Source: Kitasatospora sp. NBC_01246
GTDB lineage: Bacteria > Actinomycetota > Actinomycetes > Streptomycetales > Streptomycetaceae
Length of the DNA: 64,000 bases
Reading direction: 5' to 3'
Assembly (NCBI RefSeq): GCF_036226505.1
Contig: NZ_CP108484.1
Location: 1,736,001-1,800,000 of the forward strand
Shown here: in pieces, positions 43,893 through 52,271 of the stretch
Numbering within the stretch: the stretch's first letter is position 1
How the letters are laid out: the number at the start of each line of letters is the position of its first letter
The notes under the pieces: model-generated
Databases searched by the model: none
Seen by the model: only the letters and a program-made list of their open reading frames with translations
What the model was told of the DNA's origin: nothing
Program-made: the position numbers and the translations under genes

Positions 43893-45515
43893 ATGCCGCT
43901 CAACCGCCACTTCAGCAAGGGCCGCGACCTCGCCCGCACGGCCGGCGACCACGCCTCCGACATGTTCGCGCCGCTGACCGTCATCGGGCGCGGGATGCGC
44001 CACCACGTCGCCTGGGCCAAGAGCCGCTGGCAGGCGACCCCGAAGGACCGGCGCGGACCGACGGTCTTCCTGGTCGCCGCCATGCTGCTCGGCATCTACC
44101 TGCTGCCGCACGGGCTGCTGTTCGCCCTGGTGGCCCTGATGGCCAGCGCCGCCTGGAACGGCCGCTCCCCCAAGGCCGCGGCGGGGCCGCCCGAGCCGGA
44201 CGTCGTCGACGTCAAGCTCGCCGCCCTGTACGCCGCGCTGACCCCGTACCTGGCCTCACCGGACGACCTCAGCCCGCTCTACCACCACGAGGGCGGCTAC
44301 AAGGACGTCTTCGGCTCCTGGGAGTTCGACGCCGAGGGGCGGCTCTCCCGGCTGGAGCTGGTCTACCCGGCCTACTTCACCGACACCGAGCCCGCCGCCC
44401 GGGCCCGGATCGAGCAGGTCGTCCAGGGCAAGGCCGGCCGCGCCCGGGAGTACCGCTTCGACTGGGACGAGGAGTCCAACCGGCTGCGGATCGCCGCCCT
44501 GGCCCCGCTGCCCACGGACATCGCGGCCCAGCGCTTCGTGACCACCCCCGGCGAGATCGTGCTGGGCTTCACCGACGAGGCCGGCAGCGCCCGGACCATC
44601 CCGGTGGGCCAGGGCGGCGCCGTCACCCAGCAGCCGCCGGTGGTCTGGCGCACCGGTCCCCGCTCGGGCGAGCCGCACCTGCTGGCGCTCGGCGTGACCG
44701 GCTACGGCACCTCCAGCCTGATCCGGTCGATCGCGCTCCAGGCGCTGCCCCACGGCGACCTGGTGGTGATCGACGGCGCCGGCACCGGCGAGCACGCCTG
44801 CCTGGTCAGCCGGCCCGGCGTGCACACCGTGGAGACCAGCCTGCACGGCGCGCTGGCCGCGCTGGAGTGGGTCGCCCGGGAGACCGAGCGCCGGTTGACC
44901 GCGTTGAACGCCGCCCGGCACGCGGGGGCGGCCGCGCCCGAGGACGTCACCCGGCCGCTCTGGCTGCTGCTCGACCACCCGACCGAGCTGAGCGAGCTGG
45001 CCCACGCCGAGGGCCGGCCGGACCCGCAGGACCTGCTGGAGCTCCCGCTGCGGCACGGCCGGGCCGCCCGGGTCACCGTCGTGTTCGCCGACGACATCGA
45101 GGCCCGGGACCGGATCACCCCGACCGTGCGGGCCACCACCCGGGCCCGTGTCCTGCTCGGCCCGACCGGCCCCGAGGAGTCCTACGGCACGCTCGGCGCG
45201 CCGCTGGACATCGTGCCCGCCGCGCACGCCCCGGCCGGCCGCGGCTACGCCCGGATCGGCACCGGCACACCGGTCCGCCTCCAGGTGCCGGCCACCGTCG
45301 ACCCGCTGGACGAGGAGGCCCCGGCCCAGCTGCGCGAGGCGGTGATCGCCCTGCTCCCGCACCGCGACACCCGGACCGAGGCGGCCGCTCCGGTCGACGT
45401 CCCGCCGCGCCCGGCCGGCCCGCCGCCGGTACCGGTGGCCGAGCCGGTCCAGCAGCCGCAGGCGGTCGACCTGGGCAAGGAGCACGCGCCCCTGCGGTTC
45501 CGTCCACTGGCCTGA
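43893..45515 (+). CDS. sffA: SffA-like SpoIIIE/FtsK-family DNA translocase-like protein
   Basis: 540 residues, ATG 43893. Two membrane helices lie at about residues 50-88. The P-loop region reads GVTGYGTSSLIRSIALQALP near residue 268: the fold motif is kept but the Walker A lysine is replaced (TSS instead of GKS). The Walker B-like strand is PLWLLLDHPTE. Homologous by layout and context to SffA of S. coelicolor, which acts with SmeA in chromosome segregation or septation during sporulation. The altered Walker A suggests weak or no ATP hydrolysis. A Pro-rich tail follows residue 500. Confidence 0.82.
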   Translation: MPLNRHFSKGRDLARTAGDHASDMFAPLTVIGRGMRHHVAWAKSRWQATPKDRRGPTVFLVAAMLLGIYLLPHGLLFALVALMASAAWNGRSPKAAAGPPEPDVVDVKLAALYAALTPYLASPDDLSPLYHHEGGYKDVFGSWEFDAEGRLSRLELVYPAYFTDTEPAARARIEQVVQGKAGRAREYRFDWDEESNRLRIAALAPLPTDIAAQRFVTTPGEIVLGFTDEAGSARTIPVGQGGAVTQQPPVVWRTGPRSGEPHLLALGVTGYGTSSLIRSIALQALPHGDLVVIDGAGTGEHACLVSRPGVHTVETSLHGALAALEWVARETERRLTALNAARHAGAAAPEDVTRPLWLLLDHPTELSELAHAEGRPDPQDLLELPLRHGRAARVTVVFADDIEARDRITPTVRATTRARVLLGPTGPEESYGTLGAPLDIVPAAHAPAGRGYARIGTGTPVRLQVPATVDPLDEEAPAQLREAVIALLPHRDTRTEAAAPVDVPPRPAGPPPVPVAEPVQQPQAVDLGKEHAPLRFRPLA

Positions 45516-45706
45516 AAGGGGCCCGCCGGGGCGGGGCGACGTAGGGCGGCGGATCCCGTCCCGGTACGCTCGTGGTGGAAAGGCCGACCGATCACCAGAT
45601 GTGAAATAGCTGACACCTGGGGTGATATCCACGGCCAGATGTGACAAATCGGGCGCCGGTGGGTACAAACAGGGGCGGCACGACAGACGACGCATGTCCC
45701 GGGACG

Positions 45707-45732
45707 GGAATCTTCGTCGGAAGCCGAGCGTT
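45707..45732 (+). promoter_or_regulatory. Sigma-R promoter of rbpA
   Basis: GGAAT at 45707-45711 and GTT at 45730-45732 are separated by exactly 18 bases, the consensus for the disulfide-stress sigma factor SigR. It lies 64 bp before the rbpA start. rbpA is a known SigR target in S. coelicolor, so expression should rise under thiol oxidation. Confidence 0.88.
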
Positions 45733-45795
45733 GACCGAACGACGAAGAACAGCGACCACTAGTCCTGTGGGCCATAAGCCCGGGAGGCACGATTC

Positions 45796-46170
45796 ATGAG
45801 CGAGCGAGCTCTCCGCGGCACGCGACTCGGGGCCACTAGCTACGAGACCGACCGTGGTATCGATCTGGCTCCCCGCCAGACCGTCGAGTACGCATGTCAG
45901 AACGGACACCGATTCGAGGTTCCTTTCTCGGTCGAGGCGGAGATCCCCTCGGCCTGGGAATGCCGCTTCTGCGGCCAGGAGGCAGTACTCCTCGACGGTG
46001 ACGAGCCTGAGGAGAAGAAGACCAAGCCCACGCGTACCCATTGGGACATGCTGATGGAGCGCCGCACGCGCGAGGAGCTGGAGGAGGTGCTGGCCGAGCG
46101 GCTGGCCGTACTCCGCTCCGGAGGGATGAACCTCGCGGTACACCCGCGGGACACCCGCAAGAGCGCCTGA
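45796..46170 (+). CDS. rbpA: RNA polymerase-binding protein RbpA
   Basis: 124 residues, ATG at 45796 with GGAGG upstream. The zinc-binding residues C34, H38, C56 and C59 are all present (EYACQNGH, ECRFC), as in S. coelicolor RbpA. The basic linker (EEKKTKPTRTHWDMLMERR) and the C-terminal sigma-interaction helix (REELEEVLAERLAVLR) are complete. RbpA binds the principal sigma factor HrdB and stabilises the open complex. Preceded by a perfect sigma-R promoter and followed by a terminator. Confidence 0.96.
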   Translation: MSERALRGTRLGATSYETDRGIDLAPRQTVEYACQNGHRFEVPFSVEAEIPSAWECRFCGQEAVLLDGDEPEEKKTKPTRTHWDMLMERRTREELEEVLAERLAVLRSGGMNLAVHPRDTRKSA

Positions 46171-46201
46171 CCCGTTTCCCGCCCCGGCGGGAGCACGCGA
46201 A

Positions 46202-46230
46202 AAGGGACCCTGGCCCCCAGGGTCCCTTTC
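46202..46230. terminator. Intrinsic terminator after rbpA
   Basis: AAAGGGACCCTGG (46202-46214) and CCAGGGTCCCTTT (46218-46230) pair perfectly around a 3-base loop. The A and T runs at the ends make it bidirectional, serving rbpA and the convergent fxsA. Confidence 0.9.
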
Positions 46231-46297
46231 GCATGTCCGGGTCCTTCGACGGCGGCCGCCCCGGGCGCTGATGCCCCGGGGCGGCCGCCGTCGCCGG

Positions 46298-46885
46298 TCA
46301 GCCCTTCAGCGGCGGACGGTAGGTGGTGTCCGGGCCCTGCGGGCCGGCGCCCGGCTCGACCACCTCGCCCTGGATCACCTTGCCGTCCGGGCGGTGGATG
46401 CGCAGCTGCTCCTGCAGCCGCACCGCGTCCGCGAGCGGATCGGCCCCGAGGCCGGCGGTGCTGCGCAGCGCCTTGTCCGCGAAGCGGCGCCCGGCGGCCC
46501 GCCAGAGCGCCCGGGTCGGCGGGAGGAGCAGGGTCAGCGCGAGCGCGTCCGAGAGGAAGCCCGGCAGCATCAGCAGCAGGCCGGCCAGCACGGTGAGGCT
46601 GGTGCCGGTCTGCGGCTGCTGCGACTTCGGGTCCCGGCTCTGGTCGATCGCCGCGGACAGCGCCTTCAGCCCCGCGCGCTTGATCAGCGAACCGCCGATC
46701 AAGGCCCCGGCGATCAGCAGCAGCACGACGGTCAGGCCGCCCAGCCACGAGCCCACCTGGACCAGCAGCCAGATCTCCAGCACCAGCCAGGCGGTGACCA
46801 CCAACGGCAGCACCCGGCGGAGCTTTCCGCGCCGGGCCTGAGGGGCAGGGGTAGCTTGCTGGGTCACGGTACGAATCCACTCCAT
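46298..46885 (-). CDS. fxsA: FxsA-family membrane protein
   Basis: 195 residues from ATG 46885. A GTG at 46867 (VTQQATPAPQ) is an alternative start, with GGAG 12 bases away. Membrane helices at about residues 27-45, 48-66 and 95-120 carry the FxsA pattern: LEIWLLVQVGSWLGG, then GLLLMLPGFLSDALALTLL. Function is poorly defined; FxsA relieves phage F exclusion in E. coli. A soluble C-terminus of about 60 residues follows. Convergent with rbpA; the gene order rbpA-fxsA-lnt is conserved in streptomycetes as I recall. Confidence 0.88.
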   Translation of the reverse strand: MEWIRTVTQQATPAPQARRGKLRRVLPLVVTAWLVLEIWLLVQVGSWLGGLTVVLLLIAGALIGGSLIKRAGLKALSAAIDQSRDPKSQQPQTGTSLTVLAGLLLMLPGFLSDALALTLLLPPTRALWRAAGRRFADKALRSTAGLGADPLADAVRLQEQLRIHRPDGKVIQGEVVEPGAGPQGPDTTYRPPLKG

Positions 46886-47012
46886 AGCGGTGCTCTGCGC
46901 GCCGCACGGGAGATCCGGGCCGGCTACGGCACCACCTGGTCCAACGACCAGCCGCCGGCCGGTGTTCCACCGCCGCCCGGGCCGACGGGCCCGCCGACCG
47001 GCCGCGCCGGGG

Positions 47013-48656
47013 TCAGGAGGCCGCCGGGCCGGAGGGCTCGGAGGCGGCCGGGCGGGTCACCCGGCGGCGGCCGATCAGCAGGGCCGCGCCGCAGGCCAGC
47101 AGGCCCGCGACGGCCAGCGTCCACTCGGGCGCGACGCCCACCCGGTCCGCCACCGTGGTGCCGTCGCGCAGCGGGACGACGGCGGACAGCTCGGCGGCGG
47201 TCAGCTCCTCGGTGCGCTGCTGCACCGAGCCGTCGGGGGCGATCACCGCGCTGATCCCGCTGGTGGCGGCGATCAGCACGGCCCGGCCGTGCTCGACGGC
47301 ACGCAGCCGGGACATCGCGAGCTGCTGCTCGGGCTGGCCGGTCTTCGCGTAGGTCGCGTTGTTGGTCTGGACGACGAGCACCCGGGCGCCCTTGTCCACG
47401 GTGTCGCGGACGATCTCGTCGTACGCCACCTCGAAGCAGATGACGTCGCCGATCTTCGCCGGGCCCAGCTGCATGACGCCGTTGTGGTCGCCGGGGTAGA
47501 AGTCGCGGGCGACCCGCTGCAGCCGGGTGATCACCTTCATCAGCTGGTCGCGGAACGGCACGTACTCGCCGAACGGGACGGGGTGCTGCTTGGTGTAGGA
47601 GGCGCCCGGACCGGTCTTCGGGTCCCAGACGATGCCCTCGTTCTGGACGTGCCGCTCGTCCGGCCCGTCCACCAGGGTGCCGACCAGGGTGGGTACGCCG
47701 ACCGCCTTCACGGCGTCGTCGATGCGCCGGTAGGCCAGCGGGTCGCTGAACGGGTCGAGGTCGGAGGAGTTCTCCGGCCAGATCACCACGTCCGGCTTCT
47801 CCACCCGGCCGGCCTCGATGTCGGCGGCGAGCTTCTCGGTGGCGGCGGCGTGGTTGTTCAGCACCATCATCGGCCGGCCGAGGAAGTCCATCCCCGGGTT
47901 GGGCACGTTGCCCTGGATCAGGGCGACCTTGACGGTGTCGGCGGGCGCGGTGGGCACCGGGACCAGATAACCGGCCAGCAGGGCCGCGACGGCGCCCAGC
48001 GCGGCCAGCGCGGCGGCCCGGGGCGCCCGGCGGGGCCCGCGCAGCCGCAGCGCCGCCCAGGCCAGCAGGGCGCCGGCCAGCGCGACGGCGAAGGTCACCA
48101 GCGGGGCGCCGCCGATCGCGGCGAGCGGGGTGAACGGGGTGGCGGTGTTGGCGAACGCGAGGCGGCCCCAGGGGAAGCCGCCGAGCGGCAGCCGGTCACG
48201 GGCCCACTCCTGGGTGATCCAGAGGCAGGCCGCCCAGAGCGGCCAGCCGGGCAGCCGGGAGGTGAGCGCCAGGCCGGAGCCGAGGGCCGCCAGGAAGAGC
48301 GCCTCGATCACCGAGAGGCCGACGGTGGCGTCCCAGCCGACCACCCGCAGCCAGCTGAGCAGCAGCAGGAAGAACGGCAGCCCGAAGGCGAAGCCCGTCC
48401 AGGCGGCCTGCCGGACGGTGCGGCCGAGGGTGAGCAGCGAGAGCGCGGCGACGCCCACCAGTGAGAGCGGCCAGAGGTCGAACGGCGGGAAGGCCAGCGC
48501 GAGGAGCAGCCCGGCGAGGACGGCCAGGCCGGTGCGGGGCAGTCCGGCGCGCACCTTGGCGACGGCGCGGGCGGCCCGGCCGGGGGCGGGGGCGTCGGAC
48601 GTCACGGACGCCTCGGGGAGGGCGTCCGACCGCTCCTGTGTGACGTGGAGTGCCAC
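47013..48656 (-). CDS. lnt: Apolipoprotein N-acyltransferase
   Basis: 547 residues, GTG at 48656. An N-terminal block of membrane helices (FPPFDLWPLSLVGVAAL and following) leads into a nitrilase-like domain. The likely catalytic residues are visible: Glu in VIWPENSSDLD, Lys of the KQHPVPFGEYVPFR region, and Cys in IGDVICFEVAYDE. It adds the third acyl chain to lipoproteins at the outer face of the membrane. Streptomycetes have two Lnt paralogs, so this may be one of a pair. A last membrane helix (residues ~510-528) closes the protein. Confidence 0.92.
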   Translation of the reverse strand: MALHVTQERSDALPEASVTSDAPAPGRAARAVAKVRAGLPRTGLAVLAGLLLALAFPPFDLWPLSLVGVAALSLLTLGRTVRQAAWTGFAFGLPFFLLLLSWLRVVGWDATVGLSVIEALFLAALGSGLALTSRLPGWPLWAACLWITQEWARDRLPLGGFPWGRLAFANTATPFTPLAAIGGAPLVTFAVALAGALLAWAALRLRGPRRAPRAAALAALGAVAALLAGYLVPVPTAPADTVKVALIQGNVPNPGMDFLGRPMMVLNNHAAATEKLAADIEAGRVEKPDVVIWPENSSDLDPFSDPLAYRRIDDAVKAVGVPTLVGTLVDGPDERHVQNEGIVWDPKTGPGASYTKQHPVPFGEYVPFRDQLMKVITRLQRVARDFYPGDHNGVMQLGPAKIGDVICFEVAYDEIVRDTVDKGARVLVVQTNNATYAKTGQPEQQLAMSRLRAVEHGRAVLIAATSGISAVIAPDGSVQQRTEELTAAELSAVVPLRDGTTVADRVGVAPEWTLAVAGLLACGAALLIGRRRVTRPAASEPSGPAAS

Positions 48657-48826
48657 CGGCGCACCATCTTCCTGGTCGGGCTGTCCGCGCTTGGCTGTCC
48701 GTTGGCGCGTTCTTCACCGCCCGTTGAGTTCGGACGCTGTGCGAAAGACGGTACCCCGGAACCGGCCCCGCGCGTGAGGCCGGGTGGCCCGCCGAGCAGC
48801 GGGTTCCCGGCCCTGGTGGGGCGGTG

Positions 48827-49282
48827 TCAGCGCGGGCTGTAGCGGACCGTGCGCAGCGGCCAGTCGGCGGCGAGCCAGGCGGCCACCGCGCGGTACAACG
48901 GGGCGTCCAGCTCGGCGCGGTCGGCGCGGACCCAGGAGCTGACCGTCGTGGTGGCCGGGTCCTCGTGGTCCGGGTAGATGTACACGCAGCCGACGACGTC
49001 ACCGCCGGGGTTCGCCAGCACGGTGTAGGTGAAGCCGCGGCGGTGCTCGAAGTCGGCGGCGTGCCGGCGCAGGTCGGCCAGGTTGCGCTCCGGCGTCATG
49101 CCCTCGGCGGGCGGCCAGCTGCCGGTCCAGCCCGGGGTGGCGTGGATGTGGTCGATGCTCGACGTCCAGGCCGCGAGGTCGGAGTCGTTGTGCTGCTCGC
49201 CGAGGGGCTCCAGGCGGAACCCCTCGGCGGCGAGGGTGCGGGGGACGACGAAGCCGGCGGGTACCAGCGGATGATCACTCAT
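48827..49282 (-). CDS. GNAT-like N-acetyltransferase
   Basis: 151 residues from ATG 49282 (MSDHPLVPAGFVV); a TTG nine bases upstream is an alternative. The fold is suggested by FRLEPLGEQHNDSDLAAWTS, FTYTVLANPGGDVVGCVYIYP and a SSWVRADRAELDAPLY segment. The classical Q/RxxGxG/A loop is not evident, so it is an atypical or inactive member. Isolated between lnt and an amidohydrolase gene. Confidence 0.7.
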   Translation of the reverse strand: MSDHPLVPAGFVVPRTLAAEGFRLEPLGEQHNDSDLAAWTSSIDHIHATPGWTGSWPPAEGMTPERNLADLRRHAADFEHRRGFTYTVLANPGGDVVGCVYIYPDHEDPATTTVSSWVRADRAELDAPLYRAVAAWLAADWPLRTVRYSPR

Positions 49283-49325
49283 GCCGGTCAACCTACGCAG
49301 CGCGGGCCGCCCCGGTCACCCGGAC

Positions 49326-50990
49326 CTACCGCGGGGCCGCCCGCTCCGCCACCGCCCGGTGGACGGTCCGGCCCCGGACCACGGTGCGCAGGCAGACCGG
49401 CAGCGGACGGCCCGGGGTGAGGTCGGGCAGCCCGGGGGTGCCGGAGCGCGGGTCGGTGGACCAGCCGGCCACCCGGGAGTCGGGGGCCTGGACCACGAGC
49501 TCGTCGGCGGCCCAGACCGCGTAGCTGGCGATCGCGCCGGGGACGAGCACGCCGTCCTGGTCGCGGCCGATCGCCCGCCAGCCGCCCCGGGTGTGGGCGG
49601 TGAAGGCGGCGCGGGCCGAGATCCGGTGGTCGAGGGTCCGGTGGAAGGCCGCCGCACGGACGGTGCCCCAGGGATCGAGCGGGGTGACCGGGGCGTCCGA
49701 GCCGAAGGCCAGCGGGACGCCGGCCCGCAGCAGCGCGGCGAACGGGTTGAGCGCGGCGGCGCGCTCGGCGCCGAGCCGCTGGACGTACATGCCGTCCGGG
49801 CCGCCCCAGGCGGCGTCGAAGGCGGGCTGCACGGAGGCGGTGAGGCCGAGTTCGGCGAAGGCCGCGACGGACGCCCCGTCCAGTGCCTCGGCGTGCTCCA
49901 CGCGGTGGCGCAGCGCCCTGACGCGGTCGGCGCCGACCCGCTCGCCGGCCGCCCGGACGCCGGCGAGGACGGCGCCCACGGCGGCGTCGCCGATGGCGTG
50001 GAAGCCGGCCTGCAGCCCGGCCTCGGTGCAGGCGGCGACGTGGTCGGCGACCTGCTCGGCGCTCAGGTAGGAGGTGCCGGTGTGGTCGGCGTCGGCGTAG
50101 GGGCTGTGCAGGCAGGCGGTGTGCGAGCCGATCGCGCCGTCGACGAAGAGGTCGCCGCCGGCGCCCACCGCGCCGAGCCGGCGGGCCGTCTCGACGCCGC
50201 CCAGCTCGCCCCAGTAGCCGAACACCTCGGGCCCCTCGCCGTCGGCGGCGAGGTCCAGCAGCGCGGCGAGGTCCTGCTCCGAGGAGATCTCCGGGCCGGC
50301 GCACTCGTGCAGCGCGCCGATGCCGAGCTCGGCGGCCCGGGCCAGCGTCGCGCGCTGGGCACGCCGGCGCTGCTCGGGGGTGAGGTGCGCGAGCGCGGTC
50401 CGGCGCACGGCGTGGTGGGCGTCGCGGGTGAGCGGGCCGTCGGCGGAGAAGCCGGGCCGGTCGGCGAGGCCGGCGGTGAGCGCGCGCAGCGCGGTGGTGG
50501 CCAGCGCGGAGTGCACGTCGGTGCGGGAGAGGTAGAGCGCGGCGCCGCCGGCGGCCGCGTCCAGCTCGGCGAGCGTCGGCGGTCGGCCCTCGGGCCAGCC
50601 GGTCTCGTCCCAGCCGTGCCCGATGAGCACGCCGCCCGGCTCGGGGCGGTCGGCCGCGAAGGCGGCGAGGGCCTCCAGCGCGGCGGCGAGCGAGGGCAGG
50701 CCGGTGAGGTCCAGACCGGTGAGCGCCAGACCGGTGGCGGTGGCGTGCACGTGGGCGTCGACGAAGGCGGGGGTGACCAGGGCGCCGTCGAGCTCGACGA
50801 TCTCGTCCGCGGCGTCGGCGTACGCCTCGGCCGCGCCGTCGCTGCCGACCCAGGCGACGTGCTCGCCCTCGACGAGCATCGCGGTGGCGAAGGGGTCGGC
50901 GGGGCTGTAGACGGCGCCGCCGCGCAGCAGGACGGTTCGTGGGCCCCTCTGGCCCGAGGGCGGGCCGGGAGGGAGGGTGCGTTCGGTCAT
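49326..50990 (-). CDS. Amidohydrolase, YtcJ-like family
   Basis: 554 residues, ATG at 50990. The metal-dependent barrel signatures are in order: PAFVDAHVHATATG near residue 77, LFVDGAIGSHTACL near 280, GFHAIGDAAVG near 325, RHRVEHAE near 355, and FGSDAPVTPLDPW near 440. Members hydrolyse N-acyl or formamide-type bonds, but the substrate here is unknown. Next to an Lrp/AsnC regulator transcribed from the same strand, 32 bp upstream, so it may be regulated by an amino acid. Confidence 0.88.
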   Translation of the reverse strand: MTERTLPPGPPSGQRGPRTVLLRGGAVYSPADPFATAMLVEGEHVAWVGSDGAAEAYADAADEIVELDGALVTPAFVDAHVHATATGLALTGLDLTGLPSLAAALEALAAFAADRPEPGGVLIGHGWDETGWPEGRPPTLAELDAAAGGAALYLSRTDVHSALATTALRALTAGLADRPGFSADGPLTRDAHHAVRRTALAHLTPEQRRRAQRATLARAAELGIGALHECAGPEISSEQDLAALLDLAADGEGPEVFGYWGELGGVETARRLGAVGAGGDLFVDGAIGSHTACLHSPYADADHTGTSYLSAEQVADHVAACTEAGLQAGFHAIGDAAVGAVLAGVRAAGERVGADRVRALRHRVEHAEALDGASVAAFAELGLTASVQPAFDAAWGGPDGMYVQRLGAERAAALNPFAALLRAGVPLAFGSDAPVTPLDPWGTVRAAAFHRTLDHRISARAAFTAHTRGGWRAIGRDQDGVLVPGAIASYAVWAADELVVQAPDSRVAGWSTDPRSGTPGLPDLTPGRPLPVCLRTVVRGRTVHRAVAERAAPR

Positions 50991-51021
50991 GACGCCAAGT
51001 CTGCACCTCCCGGAGGGGCGG

Positions 51022-51462
51022 TCAGAGCTTCGGGGGCCTCGCCTCGTAGGGCGTCGAGAGCACGACGGTGGTGCGGGTGGAGACGCCGGCCGCGCTGCGG
51101 ATCCGGGCCAGCAGGTCCTCCAGGTCGCCGGGGGCGCCGACGCGGACCTTGAGGATGTAGTTCTCGTCCCCGGCGACGCTGTGGCAGGCCTCGATCTCGG
51201 GCAGCCCGGCGAGCCTCTCCGGGGTGTCGTCCGGGGCGCTGGGGTCGAAGGGCTTGACCGAGATGAAGGCGGTCAGCGCCAGCTCGACCGCGTCGGGGTC
51301 GACGATGGCGGTGTAGCCGCGGATCACACCGCGCTGCTCCAGACGGCGCACCCGCTGGTGCACCGCCGAGGTGGACAGGCCGGTGGCCTTGCCCAGGTCC
51401 GTGTAGCTCATCCGGCCGTCCTCCAGGAGCAGCTGAACGATGCGTTGGTCGAGATCCTCCAC
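51022..51462 (-). CDS. Lrp/AsnC-family transcriptional regulator
   Basis: 146 residues from the GTG at 51462 (VEDLDQRIVQLLLEDGR), the usual N-terminus for this family. An extension to 51516 is less likely. The helix-turn-helix is MSYTDLGKATGLSTSAVHQR. The ligand-binding RAM domain follows (VELALTAFISVKP, GLPEIEACHSVAGDENYILK). It likely senses an amino acid and controls itself or the adjacent amidohydrolase. Confidence 0.92.
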   Translation of the reverse strand: MEDLDQRIVQLLLEDGRMSYTDLGKATGLSTSAVHQRVRRLEQRGVIRGYTAIVDPDAVELALTAFISVKPFDPSAPDDTPERLAGLPEIEACHSVAGDENYILKVRVGAPGDLEDLLARIRSAAGVSTRTTVVLSTPYEARPPKL

Positions 51463-51583
51463 AAGGCGCAAACCTACCCGGTCGGGGGCGCGCGCGGCGC
51501 CACAGCGGGCGCGCACGGTGTCACTCGCGGCCGCGCCGGGTGCCGGGCGGGCACATGCCGGGCGAATGTGGCGAAGGACACAC

Positions 51584-51605
51584 CCGGTGCATCACAGTGC
51601 ACCGG
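51584..51605. promoter_or_regulatory. Inverted repeat upstream of the 51692 gene
   Basis: CCGGTGCA (51584-51591) and TGCACCGG (51598-51605) are separated by six bases. It lies between the Lrp gene and the next gene and could be the Lrp operator or a small RNA hairpin. Confidence 0.45.
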
Positions 51606-51691
51606 CCTGCAGGATTATGAGTCCGCGTCGGCGGGAAGTGCTGGTTGTGGCCCCGGGCGACCACGCCGGGCCCGATCCGAGGGGGATCACC

Positions 51692-52144
51692 ATGCGTGCA
51701 ACTGACCGGCACTCGCTGAGCGCCGACGACACCCACGATATGACCGGCCGCGAGGATCTCGCGGTCCCCCACGAGCCGTCGGCGGGGGTCGATCCGGGCG
51801 AGGGCGAGACCTGGGACATCGTCCGGGTGCACTGCCCGGAGTGCCGCCGTCCGATCGCCCTGGTGGGCGACGAGGAGCGGCTGCCGCAGCACGCCGTGCT
51901 GCCGACCGCCTGGCACCCCTTCTCGCCCGCGCTCTGCCCGGGCTCGGGAGCGCCGACGGACGACCTGGCGGAGGTGGAGTCGGCGGAGGACGCCGGGACC
52001 GCCGGTCTGGAGGCGCTGCTCGCCCTCCCGTCCGAACTCGACTGGCGCACCCAGCCGTTCTCCCACGCCGTGGCGCACCGCCCGGTGCGGACGGCGCCCG
52101 CGCCGGCCATCCCGCAGCAGCGCAGCCGGCTCGTCCGGCACTGA
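51692..52144 (+). CDS. Conserved hypothetical protein with a CxxC motif
   Basis: 150 residues, ATG 51692 with GAGGGGGA seven bases upstream. An acidic N-terminus is followed by WDIVRVHCPECRRPIALVGD, a single CxxC that may be half of a zinc site; one more Cys occurs later (LCPGSGAPTDD). The C-terminal half is Pro/Ala-rich and basic at the end. No known family; the codon use is good. It faces the acyl-CoA dehydrogenase gene across a shared terminator. Confidence 0.75.
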   Translation: MRATDRHSLSADDTHDMTGREDLAVPHEPSAGVDPGEGETWDIVRVHCPECRRPIALVGDEERLPQHAVLPTAWHPFSPALCPGSGAPTDDLAEVESAEDAGTAGLEALLALPSELDWRTQPFSHAVAHRPVRTAPAPAIPQQRSRLVRH

Positions 52145-52214
52145 CGGCCGCTCCCGTCCCGGGGGTTGACCGGCCGTCAGCCGACGGCCGGTCCCGACCA
52201 CCGGGGCGGGAGAC

Positions 52215-52257
52215 GCCTCCGGGCGCCACTCCGCACCCTGGAGTGACGCCCGGAGGC
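52215..52257. terminator. 18-bp hairpin between convergent genes
   Basis: Arms at 52215-52232 and 52240-52257 pair with one mismatch, which is a G-U wobble in the minus-strand transcript. It separates the 51692 gene from the acyl-CoA dehydrogenase. Confidence 0.7.
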
Positions 52258-52271
52258 CGTTTCGGGGGCCG

